Source of the DNA: Citrobacter freundii | GTDB taxonomy: Bacteria; Pseudomonadota; Gammaproteobacteria; Enterobacterales; Enterobacteriaceae | Assembly: GCF_029717145.1 (NCBI RefSeq) | Contig: NZ_CP099222.1 | Location: 2,852,001-2,916,000 of the forward strand | Direction of reading: 5' to 3' | DNA: 64,000 nt | Shown here: piece by piece, positions 28,695 through 37,250 of the stretch | Layout: the number at the start of each line of letters is the position of its first letter | Position numbering within the stretch: the stretch's first letter is position 1 | Made by a program: the position numbers and the translations under genes | Notes under the pieces: generated by a model | What the model saw: only the letters and a program-made list of their open reading frames with translations | What the model was told of the DNA's origin: nothing | The model's database searches: none

Positions 28695-29078
28695 CTACTC
28701 ACTCTTACCTTCCATATAAGCCGCAAAAGCCATCTCACATGCATTTTCTTCATTAGCCACGTCATCGATACCTAGGTAATAGGTATATCCTCTATTGATT
28801 AAATGAAGATCATATTTTTTATTTTCCTCAACTACTTCTTTTTCAGTATCAAAATCATCAAATGCTAACTGTTGTTCGAAATTCAATCCTCTATTGGATC
28901 GTAATACATTCAAATAAAAATCATCCCTGCCAACCAAATCGATAGTATTATCTAAATAGGCTTCAACCCTCTCGATACAATCAAAATCCCCATCAGCTTC
29001 AGAAATAGCCTTTGACAGATAATCAGCAATATTTCTTGTTGTTATTTGTACTGCACAAGATCTTATTTTATCACTCAT
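28695..29078 (-). CDS. Hypothetical acidic protein
   Basis: A 127-residue acidic protein (MSDKIRSCAVQITTRNIADY...) with a GGTAAATTAG leader. No recognised domain. It starts 36 bp from repeat element B, so that element lies in its upstream region on the minus strand; the order structured repeat then small protein is noted because type III toxin-antitoxin loci share it, but the protein does not look like ToxN. Confidence 0.5.
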   Translation of the reverse strand: MSDKIRSCAVQITTRNIADYLSKAISEADGDFDCIERVEAYLDNTIDLVGRDDFYLNVLRSNRGLNFEQQLAFDDFDTEKEVVEENKKYDLHLINRGYTYYLGIDDVANEENACEMAFAAYMEGKSE

Positions 29079-29113
29079 CTAATTTACCTTTTATTATTAT
29101 GCTTTCTAAAAAA

Positions 29114-29424
29114 CAAAGGGCCTTCCAGCCATTTATCATCCCTTTAAGGGAACTACCCATTGGGTAGAATACGTATCCCCATACTTGGGGTAACTAAAGC
29201 AGCCCATTGGGCTGTAAACCACTCCCCATATATGAGGCAATCAGACACTTCGGTGAAGTTAATATTTACAAGGAACACTTGCTAGATATAATATCATTTA
29301 TAAACTGTCAAATATATTTTCGTGAGATATCATCACAACCACTTACTGTGAATAAATTTAACCTCCGACAACAAACTATTCGGAGGATTAAACTAAGTTC
29401 CTGACGCCTTATCTCTTTTATATT
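29114..29424. repeat. 311-bp structured repeat, copy B
   Basis: Second copy of the element at 27110-27420. The first two stems are kept exactly (CTACCCATTGGGTAG at 29153-29167, CAGCCCATTGGGCTG at 29200-29214); the third is changed to ACTTC-GGT-GAAGT, preserving pairing; the last stem CCTCCG...CGGAGG is extended by one pair. The terminator at the left edge has decayed here. Confidence 0.8.
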
Positions 29425-29582
29425 CGATGTTATATTTCTGAAAGTCAGGACAAGGCATATAACGGCCTGATATTAATATAAATAATATATAAGTATCTTT
29501 ATTCCTGTCTGCCGAGCATATCCTCAAGAAATCTTTTTCCACGTAATTTAAATCTGACCTTATCCTCAGCACTAACATTTTT

Positions 29583-29810
29583 TTACTGTAATAATACCCC
29601 CAATACAAACTCCTTATCGACATCATCCACTTTACAGCCAACAGCCTTTGCCACTTCTGCACCTAAAATAATTTTCAGGCGTGTCTCAGCGCTCTTGGAT
29701 AAAGATTTTTCTTTGCTCTTAAGGCGATTCAGACGCATCTGTGCTGATGCTATTTTTTGCTTGATTGTTTTCTCTATTCTTGGTTTTCTGTTTTTATCAT
29801 CCTCATTCAC
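29583..29810 (-). CDS. TraD-like mobilisation accessory protein
   Basis: A 75-residue basic protein, apparently GTG-initiated with an AAGGAAA site. The C-terminal motif TRLKIILGAEVAKAVGCKV matches the small TraD-type proteins encoded divergently from MobA/MobL relaxases on MOBQ plasmids. The N-terminal half is a Lys/Arg-rich helix, fitting DNA or relaxosome binding. The 830-bp gap to mobA is the expected place for oriT. Confidence 0.65.
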   Translation of the reverse strand: MNEDDKNRKPRIEKTIKQKIASAQMRLNRLKSKEKSLSKSAETRLKIILGAEVAKAVGCKVDDVDKEFVLGVLLQ

Positions 29811-30643
29811 AATTACTTTTCCTTTTAGTTATTAAAAAAATGAAATACTATTAAAAAAGGAAAAGGTCAAACTAGAGGTAGCAAGCTGAATAGTTTTATT
29901 TCAAATTAAACCACGCAGTGCAAAATGATTTTTTCAAACAATCATCTGCTGAACAGGCTTGTCCTGTTAATGATTGGATTTATCCCGAAATAATGGTATT
30001 TTTGTTTTAAAATTTCCATGAGGCCCTGTATAAAACGAAACTGTGCAACATCTTGCTGAAAACACACTGATTTTTTTAAGTCCCTTACTCACCCCGTTAC
30101 TTGTTTTATCAGGCTGATGAAATCATTTTCACCTGCCATTTTTAAACTCTTATTCCGGCCCTTAACCTGTAAATTGTGCAACACATAAAAGCATCTGTTA
30201 TTTTTCTATTTCACCCTAAATTCCACTTTCCCGCCTTACGGCGGGAGGGAAAATCTATTTTTGCCCTTTCGGGTACTCTCTAAAACCCTAATACTCAATA
30301 TAACTACTCTACCTCAACCGTTTATCCGATTCCTGCCCTGTTAATTTCACAGACATTAAAACTAGCGTTATTATTATTAATATAGAAAAACTTAAAACAT
30401 TGTCGTTATTTTTAGCTCCTTTAGGAGATATAAAAATAAAGCAATGCCCACCTATACACTCACTTCGTGAGCGTGTGGGGTCTACCGACGGTTGCCTGCC
30501 GCAGGCTAACACCGTTTCCTTCGGAAACAAGGTCAACGTCAACATCAAAGTTTTTCTTGCGAAAAACTAAAACCAGCATAGTCGCATTGGAGAGTTATAT
30601 TTTGGTTTGATATTTAAACTTATATTGAGGTTGTTTTTATTGT
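29811..30643. other. Noncoding region with hairpins, putative oriT
   Basis: No convincing gene. Hairpins: CCCGCC-TTAC-GGCGGG at about 30230-30247, followed by a T-rich tract; CACTCAC-TTC-GTGAG at 30458-30475 within CCCAC...GTGGG; GCCTGC-C-GCAGGC at 30494-30506; GTTTCC-TTC-GGAAAC at 30514-30528. The last three are consecutive and 120 bp upstream of the relaxase start. Position between traD-like and mobA-like genes and the dyads suggest an origin of transfer; the nick site is not identified. Confidence 0.5.
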
Positions 30644-32131
30644 ATGGCTATTTTTCATCTTGATTTTAAAATTGTGAAACGTTCAGAAGGCAGATCTTCC
30701 GTTGCGAAAGCTGCCTATCATGCTCGTACACGTATAACAGATGAAAGAACAGGTGATACGTATGATTATAGCCGCCGTACTGATTTATATGGGCATTTCA
30801 TCTTAGCTCCTGCTAATGCTCCAGAATATATCGTAAAAGACTCTACAGCCTTATGGAATGAAGTTGAAAGAGTCGAGCGTCAACAAAATGGTCAAACATC
30901 CCGTTATTTCGATGTTGCTATTCCTGCCGAGTTAAACAATGACGACAAGAAAAGACTTGTCCTTGAGTATTGTCAGAAAAATTTCGTTGATAAAGGCATG
31001 ATTGCTGACATCGCTTTTCATGATCTCGATAGTGATAATCCTCATGCTCACGTTATGTTGACCTTAAAAACAATAGGCCCGGAAGGTTTTGGCAAAAAGG
31101 AAAGAAGCTGGAACGACAGAAAAATGTCTATTTTTTGGCGTGAATCATGGGCATCTATGGCTAACAGCTTCCTCGCTGCTGCTGGTTCATCAGAACGTAT
31201 CGATCATCGTTCTCTCCAAGTCCAGAACGAAGAAGCACTATCCAATGCGGCTATTGCTTTGGATAATGAAGAAAAAGCATTATGGCTTGCTAAAGCGGCT
31301 GAAACAAATCGTCCTCCAATGAAGCGTATCCACAGTGCCAAATGGCGTAATAAAGCTGCTCAGGAACAAAGAGCCGCAGAACAGGCTGTTCGTGATGCTG
31401 CCAAGCAGGAAGCAGTTGAAGTCTACAAAACATTCAGCGAACTTGATCTTGAAATCGTCGTTGATGTCAGAAGCTTTACGATTACACATCTTGCTGAACC
31501 AGAAGAGATTGTATTACCTAAAACACGCTCCGGTTCTTCTGCCAGTGAACCGCAAAGACCTGTTCTGGTTGCCCCGGCACCTCATACTCGTATGCGTGGC
31601 GTTAAATCCTATCGTGATAAATCCAAAGTCAGTAAGGTTGTTGCTGGTAAGAAACCATCGGTCAGTATTTCTGATTATGAAACAAATACTATTTTGAAAA
31701 CATCCTCCTCTCAAAACCCAAACAGGGCATCCAGAAGCGCCCCTGAACGTGTTAAGAGAAAACAGGCTATTCCACGTCAGGATAATATTTTTAAACGCTT
31801 CACAACTCTTGTCATTGATTTTTTCAAGCAGAAGTTTGTATGGGCTAAAGCAAACAAATCCCAAATTGATTTTATCAGTGAAGAACATGATAAACGTATT
31901 GCTGAAAACTATGTCTTTGATGAAGTATTAGGTCATCATGTTTCTCGTTCTGAATATGAGAAAAAAGCCAAGTTTAACCAAGATGACTATAAGCCAACGT
32001 CTGATGAGATCAGCCGTTTCCCAAACCGCCCTAAGAACGAACAGCCGGAAAGCGATCATCGCATGGATCTCATACCACATACCAGCAAAGATAAAGCACG
32101 ACGTATGAGGCCACCGGGATATAGAAAATAA
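30644..32131 (+). CDS. mobA: MobA/MobL-family relaxase (MOBQ)
   Basis: A 495-residue relaxase. The N-terminal 200 residues carry the family motifs: MAIFHLDFKIVKRSEGRSSV at the start, a candidate catalytic Tyr in AKAAYHAR (residue 25), and the metal-binding HDLDSDNPHAHVML at residues 126-139. The remaining 290 residues are basic and poorly conserved. It would nick oriT and lead transfer of a mobilisable plasmid using another element's secretion system. Complete and without visible lesions. Confidence 0.9.
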   Translation: MAIFHLDFKIVKRSEGRSSVAKAAYHARTRITDERTGDTYDYSRRTDLYGHFILAPANAPEYIVKDSTALWNEVERVERQQNGQTSRYFDVAIPAELNNDDKKRLVLEYCQKNFVDKGMIADIAFHDLDSDNPHAHVMLTLKTIGPEGFGKKERSWNDRKMSIFWRESWASMANSFLAAAGSSERIDHRSLQVQNEEALSNAAIALDNEEKALWLAKAAETNRPPMKRIHSAKWRNKAAQEQRAAEQAVRDAAKQEAVEVYKTFSELDLEIVVDVRSFTITHLAEPEEIVLPKTRSGSSASEPQRPVLVAPAPHTRMRGVKSYRDKSKVSKVVAGKKPSVSISDYETNTILKTSSSQNPNRASRSAPERVKRKQAIPRQDNIFKRFTTLVIDFFKQKFVWAKANKSQIDFISEEHDKRIAENYVFDEVLGHHVSRSEYEKKAKFNQDDYKPTSDEISRFPNRPKNEQPESDHRMDLIPHTSKDKARRMRPPGYRK

Positions 32132-32224
32132 AAGGCCAAATTTAGATAAGATAATGTCAATGAATTCCAATAAGAAATTTCAAAGCCGATGGAAATCGGC
32201 TTTATTAAGTAATGTAAATATATT

Positions 32225-32884
32225 TTACCAATCTTCTTTTTCTTTTTTCTCAAGAGCATCCCGATAACGCTGCTGCTCAACAATACTCAGATTGGGATCA
32301 GACAGAACACTCCGCCCCTTCACCGCAATATCGTAGTCAATTTGAGATTGTGTTTTATATTCTTTGTTCGGCTTAAAATAATCTGATTGTGGTGCAGATG
32401 ACGACGCAGAATAACCAGAATATGTTTTACTCCCAGAGCAACCGATATAAGCTAACAGACTGGAAAACAAGAAGAGAAGTGTCCATGTGGCGTTGTATCC
32501 GTTAAGCGTATATCCACTTCCATTCAAATCTGAAAACACGCCATGAAACCTGACAGCATAGACAATCAGGAATGATGAGAGGATAACAGCCCTGCTTTTC
32601 CCGACAGTTAAATACTTACGCACAAATTTTACCGTTGGTACTAGCGTGACCGCAAACAGCACTAATGCAGCTAACACCAGCCATATTGGAAACAGCCCGT
32701 ATTCTTGCGTGATATTCTGCGATAGCGTCACAAGGGACAGCACCAAGAAAGCGTTAAGTAGAAACAGTCTGATCGCAATAGATATCTTCACGTTCTTTTG
32801 AGTCTTTTTGAGAAAAAGCACCGGTGTAAGTGATGGTATGTTTAACAGAAGCCCCAAGAAAACCACTATTATTAACTGAATCAT
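32225..32884 (-). CDS. Hypothetical inner-membrane protein
   Basis: A 219-residue protein with about five hydrophobic segments in residues 1-150 and a soluble charged C-terminus (DPNLSIVEQQRYRDALEKKE) that resembles a short helical oligomerisation tail. No family recognised. It is the last gene of the minus-strand lipoprotein cluster, 116 bp after the gene at 33001. Confidence 0.55.
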   Translation of the reverse strand: MIQLIIVVFLGLLLNIPSLTPVLFLKKTQKNVKISIAIRLFLLNAFLVLSLVTLSQNITQEYGLFPIWLVLAALVLFAVTLVPTVKFVRKYLTVGKSRAVILSSFLIVYAVRFHGVFSDLNGSGYTLNGYNATWTLLFLFSSLLAYIGCSGSKTYSGYSASSSAPQSDYFKPNKEYKTQSQIDYDIAVKGRSVLSDPNLSIVEQQRYRDALEKKEKEDW

Positions 32885-33000
32885 ATATTCCTTCTATTTA
32901 TGAGTGTGTTGAAGCTCCAGCCTATTTGCACTCCACTTCAGGTGCATGTTTGTCCCAGAACCAGTAAGCATGCACCATGAAGTGTATATGTATATAGCAG

Positions 33001-34269
33001 CTATCTAACTACGGTATCAAGAATAAGCTCATTGGTTTCAGGATCGTAAACGTTAACTTCATCCTTAATCACAGTCGTATGAATGGTATTGTCACTACCA
33101 TCGACCTTAGAGATATGAAGATAAGATTTAACAAAGAAGCCAGCATTACCTCCTTGTCTACCTATGGCAGCAAGCTTAGCAGATACTTCGCGAGCTTTGT
33201 CATCCGGTACGCCAACTACACACCCACGTAAAGAATCATCTGTAGTGAAGCGGATTCCACGTCGTTCGATTGTTAAACCGCCGTTCATATTACATGAGGG
33301 CGCTTCATAGCTATAACCCTTCTTGGTCATATCATAGCTATCACGTGTAGAAAACCAACTAGTAGAAGTTTCTATAGATTTTTCGCCACTTTCTGTTTTG
33401 AGAGCATTTTTGTCTGCCAGTTGCTGACTCAAATTAAAAGTTGAGTAAGACAATATGTTTTTCAGATTTTTATATTGCTCAATTTTTTCTTTTATTTTAG
33501 GAAGTTCTTCTTTTTTAATATCTTCTTTGGCAAAGACATCTGTCGTATTGTTCCACTTAGAGCTAAAGAACCCCATCAATTCATCATCGCTGAACTTACG
33601 TGGTGCTTGCGAAAAGTAAATGTAATATATATCATTCTGTGAGATGACTTTATATTCAGAATCAGGAATATTCCTCAACACATCATCATCTGCATTAAGT
33701 TTCTCTTCATACTTATCACGCCACTCCTTTTGAGATACCGTAGGTTCACTTTTACTACGTGTTAGTCCTTCAAGAGAAAGTTTAATATCAGTAACAAATT
33801 TATCGTTTTCTTTTTTTATATTGTAAGTGAAATTATCTGAAAATGAAATCCCATAGATTTTATCAGATGTGAACTCTATTTTAGCACTACATGATAAATC
33901 GTCTTTACCTGTGCCAGTTAGCCTTGCGTTACTTACTTTAACTTTATCGGTAGTTCCGAATCCTTTTGAAAAATCATCCGCACTATATTTATAGCTAACA
34001 TCAATCCTTGACGCTCTTCTATTGTCAGAAAGTTGTTCTACAGAGTTATATCTATCAATAAACGGGGAATAGTTTAATGGATTACGATTTAAGAATTCAA
34101 CACTCCCCTCTCTGAAGCTATTTTCTATCTGTGTAATAACATCTGGTCTTTTGCAAATACCATCTGCTTCTTCACTTGTAAGCTCAGAAATACTTTTATT
34201 TTCAACAGCTTTTTCACAACCAGTCAGAACAATAGAAAATCCTAGAACCATTACTAATGACTTACGCAT
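33001..34269 (-). CDS. Lipoprotein, unknown (422 aa)
   Basis: From ATG 34269 (AAGGAATA site; an upstream ATG at 34305 is less likely) the protein begins with a type II signal peptide and lipobox LTGC at about residues 16-19. The mature part is hydrophilic with about 400 residues and no known domain; several paired cysteines (CKRPD, DLSC, SCNMNG, GCVVG) suggest disulfides in the periplasm. It is third in a row of lipoprotein genes. Confidence 0.65.
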   Translation of the reverse strand: MRKSLVMVLGFSIVLTGCEKAVENKSISELTSEEADGICKRPDVITQIENSFREGSVEFLNRNPLNYSPFIDRYNSVEQLSDNRRASRIDVSYKYSADDFSKGFGTTDKVKVSNARLTGTGKDDLSCSAKIEFTSDKIYGISFSDNFTYNIKKENDKFVTDIKLSLEGLTRSKSEPTVSQKEWRDKYEEKLNADDDVLRNIPDSEYKVISQNDIYYIYFSQAPRKFSDDELMGFFSSKWNNTTDVFAKEDIKKEELPKIKEKIEQYKNLKNILSYSTFNLSQQLADKNALKTESGEKSIETSTSWFSTRDSYDMTKKGYSYEAPSCNMNGGLTIERRGIRFTTDDSLRGCVVGVPDDKAREVSAKLAAIGRQGGNAGFFVKSYLHISKVDGSDNTIHTTVIKDEVNVYDPETNELILDTVVR

Positions 34270-34341
34270 AATTATTCCTTTAAATGATACAGAGAATACC
34301 TTCAAGTATTTTCTTGATATAAATAATGTCTCGTTTTGACA

Positions 34342-34914
34342 TTAGAAACCGCTAGCTTTCCAACCATTATTAGTTTTAACTAATATCGCAGTAGCTTTCT
34401 CAGATTTGTCAATGCCTTTGACCCCAGCTCTGGCAAACGCGTCCTTATCAACCCAGTTTGGGATATCTGACAATTTCCATGTATATGATACCCGTGTTAC
34501 TTTTTGACCACCAGCGTCGCTGGGTTCAGTCCACTCTTTTATTTCATCCACTGTTCTAGTACCTACGCAAGCCCCATGCTCCTTATCCCAAAATTTCGCT
34601 TTAGCACCTTTATCTGTTGATGATAAGGCTGCAACACGGGTAAACCCTTGTTGTTCGAATTCAATATCGATTAGGCCCGATTTTTTAAGTCCTTCCAAGA
34701 TAGGACTCACATCATATCCTCGAACATTAACTCTCACGAAAACTCCGGGTTCACTGAAGCTTTCATAAGCATCACTGTTATTTTCTTTTGTATTAAAAGA
34801 ATAACAAACAGGCTCCTTACTGATTTCCTTATTTATCGCTTTTTCAAAGTCTCCCTTATCTCCACAACCGACAAGCAAAATAGCCCCCACGGCCACTAAC
34901 GATATTTTATGCAT
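34342..34914 (-). CDS. Lipoprotein, unknown (190 aa)
   Basis: Signal peptide MHKISLVAVGAILLVGCGDK with lipobox LVGC. The mature domain holds two cysteines (EPVCYSF, HGACVGT) and the segment KVTRVSYTWKLSDIPNWV, a periplasmic-type beta domain of unknown family. Starts 15 bp after the neighbouring lipoprotein gene, so probably in one operon with it. Confidence 0.65.
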   Translation of the reverse strand: MHKISLVAVGAILLVGCGDKGDFEKAINKEISKEPVCYSFNTKENNSDAYESFSEPGVFVRVNVRGYDVSPILEGLKKSGLIDIEFEQQGFTRVAALSSTDKGAKAKFWDKEHGACVGTRTVDEIKEWTEPSDAGGQKVTRVSYTWKLSDIPNWVDKDAFARAGVKGIDKSEKATAILVKTNNGWKASGF

Positions 34915-34929
34915 TTTATTAACCCTGAA

Positions 34930-35508
34930 TTAATGATTGATAATGCCATTTCTCAGAACAACCAGACGAACTGGCATATCGGCATTGTTTACTGTGGCGA
35001 AGCCACGAACTTCGAAGTTGTTTACAGTTCCAGTGACACTGACTTTCTGACCTTTTTTGTAAGTCAGAACCGTATCATCAAGGCCAGAATAGTAATCAAT
35101 CCAGACCATACCACCACAGTAGCTCATATCGGCTGTTTTGAATAGCAGGTAATAGTTAGGGGTTGACATGGGCATTCCTGTCATCATATCGCTGGCACTT
35201 CTGCCCTTCGTCACTTCCTGAACAGTGGCATTGGTGATAGAGATCCTTTTGCCAGTCCATTTTTTTTCCGCTGCCATTGCATTTTCTTCATAGTCTTTGC
35301 AGACAGCACCAAGACCCGCAACTGAGGAGGCAGGGCCAGAGTTTTGAGTTGAATCTGAAGCGCTAAGTGTTTTACCCACTGCACTGTTCAATGATGACAG
35401 TGAAGAGTTAATTGCCCCGTTAACGCTATTCACACCATCGTTAAGCTGTTGGCATCCAGTAAGAAATGCCAACGAGACCACCAGTGGTAAGAAGTTATGT
35501 CCTTTCAT
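34930..35508 (-). CDS. Lipoprotein with tRNA_anti-like (OB-fold) domain
   Basis: Signal peptide with lipobox LTGC (MKGHNFLPLVVSLAFLTGCQ), a Ser/Asn-rich linker to residue 60, then a domain with KWTGKRISITNATVQEV and YKKGQKVSVTGTVNNFEV, the pattern of OB-fold tRNA_anti-like lipoproteins. GAGGGATAA site before the ATG. First gene of the lipoprotein operon. Function in the element is unknown; surface or entry exclusion would be a reasonable but unproven idea. Confidence 0.65.
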   Translation of the reverse strand: MKGHNFLPLVVSLAFLTGCQQLNDGVNSVNGAINSSLSSLNSAVGKTLSASDSTQNSGPASSVAGLGAVCKDYEENAMAAEKKWTGKRISITNATVQEVTKGRSASDMMTGMPMSTPNYYLLFKTADMSYCGGMVWIDYYSGLDDTVLTYKKGQKVSVTGTVNNFEVRGFATVNNADMPVRLVVLRNGIINH

Positions 35509-35587
35509 TTATCCCTCAAGAATATAGTCAGATTCGCATTCACCCGATCCCGGCGCTCACACCGGTTAATCAGGATTTGTCTTCTAA

Positions 35588-35784
35588 TCAATTGATAGAA
35601 TTGAATTATTTTTAGCTTTCGTCATATCGTTTAAATCGATCGATAAAAAGCAATTGATAGCCACCATCTATTAAATGTCTTTAATTGATCGATTTCATCA
35701 ATTAAATCACCGATCGATAATCAGAGTTCAATCGGCATTAACTATCAATATTAATTTATCGATCTTTATTATCAATTAATTGGC
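35588..35784. repeat. Iteron-like cluster of ATTGATA / CGATCGATA motifs
   Basis: At least eight related sites in about 200 bp on both strands: CAATTGATAG (35589, 35651), CGATCGATAA (about 35637, 35711), ATTGATCGAT (about 35692), CTATCAAT (about 35742), TTATCGATC (about 35757), TTATCAATTAATTG (about 35769). The run is very AT-rich. It lies upstream of the lipoprotein operon and about 1.5 kb before repL. Could be a plasmid origin/partition site or a multi-site operator; nothing else fills 35509-36084. Confidence 0.6.
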
Positions 35785-36084
35785 GGCATTGGTAGCTACA
35801 CATCGCCGCAGTTGACTTGCTTTAGCTAGATGTTCGAGGGATAAGGAATGAAGCAGCACACATGATTTGTTCTGCTGCTTTTATAGGTGGAACAAAACCT
35901 GTCTACAGCGATCTGAAGCAAAGGAAAATGTCACAGACTTGACCTAAGCCGACATGGCATAGCTTATACCCCTGCTGCTCGGTGATACCGCATGAGTTTT
36001 ATCACTTACCGATTTCTGGCTTTACTTAAAAAGTAATATCTTTCATGAAGTTAATATCATAACAGCAGCAGTGGGATGTTCAGG

Positions 36085-36354
36085 TCAGAGCATTAATGAT
36101 TTTACGGTTTCTTCACTGATCTGACTGAGTTCAGAAATCAACCTTCTGTAACTACTTACCATTCGCTCCCTGTCCAAATCGCCTTCGCCCTCTGACAGGA
36201 AGAAATAACCGTAATCATTAATATTGATGCTTTCGCCGTTTTCCAGAATAAGCTTTATTCCATTTTTACTTTCTTCTATATCGTTTACGATACACGTCAT
36301 AAAAGGGATGTTTTCATTTGATTTAAAGATACTTATTGTTTTTATTTTTTTCAT
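36085..36354 (-). CDS. Hypothetical protein (89 aa)
   Basis: Small protein MKKIKTISIFKSNENIPFMT... with AAGGCGT site. The segment NGIKLILENGESININDYGY looks like a small beta domain. No family recognised. Isolated between the iteron-like cluster and the palindrome-rich region. Confidence 0.45.
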   Translation of the reverse strand: MKKIKTISIFKSNENIPFMTCIVNDIEESKNGIKLILENGESININDYGYFFLSEGEGDLDRERMVSSYRRLISELSQISEETVKSLML

Positions 36355-36664
36355 TACACGCCTTCCTTATTTTGTCTGTTATGTAATTAAATATCATTTA
36401 TCACTGCGTAAAATCAAATTTAACTCACCATGCGCAGCATGGATTACTTCTTTGTTATCATTCTGTTTGAAAAAAAATATTTATCTTATGAGCTAATGCT
36501 CATGTGCTACCGCACGGCTACGCCCTGACACTGATATGAAATGAGATTTTATGTTCAAAGTATTATACTAATATTGAAAACCGATCATGTGCCTGCACAT
36601 AATATCTTATTCTCGACATATGGCATTTGCTCTTAAACACATTGGAAAACTATATTTTCAGAAG

Positions 36665-36701
36665 CAGCACTTCGTGATTGTTCAAAACAATCACATTGCT
36701 G
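36665..36701. repeat. 37-bp palindrome, copy 1
   Basis: CAGCA + GTGATTGTT / AACAATCAC + TGCTG, i.e. inner 9-bp arms at 36674-36682 and 36686-36694 and outer 5-bp arms at both ends. Paired with copy 2 at 36806-36842. Confidence 0.8.
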
Positions 36702-36805
36702 GAACAGGGTTCATCCCTGTTGATGATGGATTTATCCATGAAGAATTGCGGCGACAGCCGCTATGGGGTAAATGGGAAACAATTTCAACTTTAATAAGAT
36801 ATCAG

Positions 36806-36842
36806 CAGCGCTTAGTGATTGTTTAAAACAATCACTTCGCTG
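36806..36842. repeat. 37-bp palindrome, copy 2
   Basis: Same architecture 141 bp from copy 1: inner arms GTGATTGTT (36815-36823) and AACAATCAC (36827-36835) identical, outer arms CAGCG / CGCTG. The A-T to G-C change in the outer stem is compensated, so pairing is preserved. Confidence 0.8.
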
Positions 36843-37177
36843 AAATATAAAACCCAGAAAAATGACAGTAACTTATAAAACAGTTTCATTGTAGAAAAGA
36901 GACTAATGCAATAAAAGTAAAACTGCACCCCAAAAATACCTCTGCATAGTAACTCTCAGCTTCGCTAATTGAATAATGAAGAAGAAAAATGCTCTCAGGC
37001 CAGCTATAGCTTAAAACCAAGTACCGACATCCGGGAGTTAAAGTCCCGAATCCCGGTACTTAAGTTGATAACTATTCTCAAATAAAAATGATAAAGTATT
37101 ATTTATATATATGCTGTCGCACTACAAGTTTCATAAGTAAAAACATTAAGTGTTAGTTATTTTAAAAAATATTAACT

Positions 37178-37219
37178 TTAAGTATTGACTTGCACGCAAA
37201 ATATAGTATTTACTTAAAT
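37178..37219. promoter_or_regulatory. repL promoter flanked by inverted repeat
   Basis: TTTAAGTA at 37178-37185 and TACTTAAA at 37212-37219 bracket a TTGACT box (37186) with a weak -10 region. The gene starts at 37251 after AAGGGGT. Suggests autoregulation of the replication gene. Confidence 0.45.
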
Positions 37220-37250
37220 GTATAACTAAAAAAATAAAGGGGTAAATACC

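Larger units (their letters stand above)
36430..36860. other. Palindrome-rich noncoding region upstream of repL
   Basis: A chain of stem-loops: CCATGC-GCA-GCATGG (about 36428), ATGAGC-TAAT-GCTCAT (about 36487), the two long palindromes listed separately, ACAGGG-TTCAT-CCCTGT (about 36704), GCGGC-GACA-GCCGC (about 36748). A 79-codon frame across it consists of these inverted repeats and is not credible as a gene. Looks like a plasmid control, resolution or single-strand origin region. The rest of 36355-37177 shows nothing further. Confidence 0.55.

Noticed and set aside
28695..29424. Type III toxin-antitoxin locus (structured repeats upstream of a small gene)
   Set aside because: The 127-residue protein shows no ToxN-like features, units are not the tight tandem repeats of ToxI, and copy A has no such gene on the proper strand. 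Kept only as an alternative.
29393..29662. 89-codon minus-strand open frame
   Set aside because: Overlaps repeat B and the traD-like gene in another frame; no conserved character.
36587..36826. Plus-strand open frame of 79 codons
   Set aside because: Made almost entirely of inverted repeats; no ribosome site and no coding character.
30400..37250. Retron or diversity-generating element in the hairpin-rich regions
   Set aside because: No reverse transcriptase gene is present anywhere in the window.
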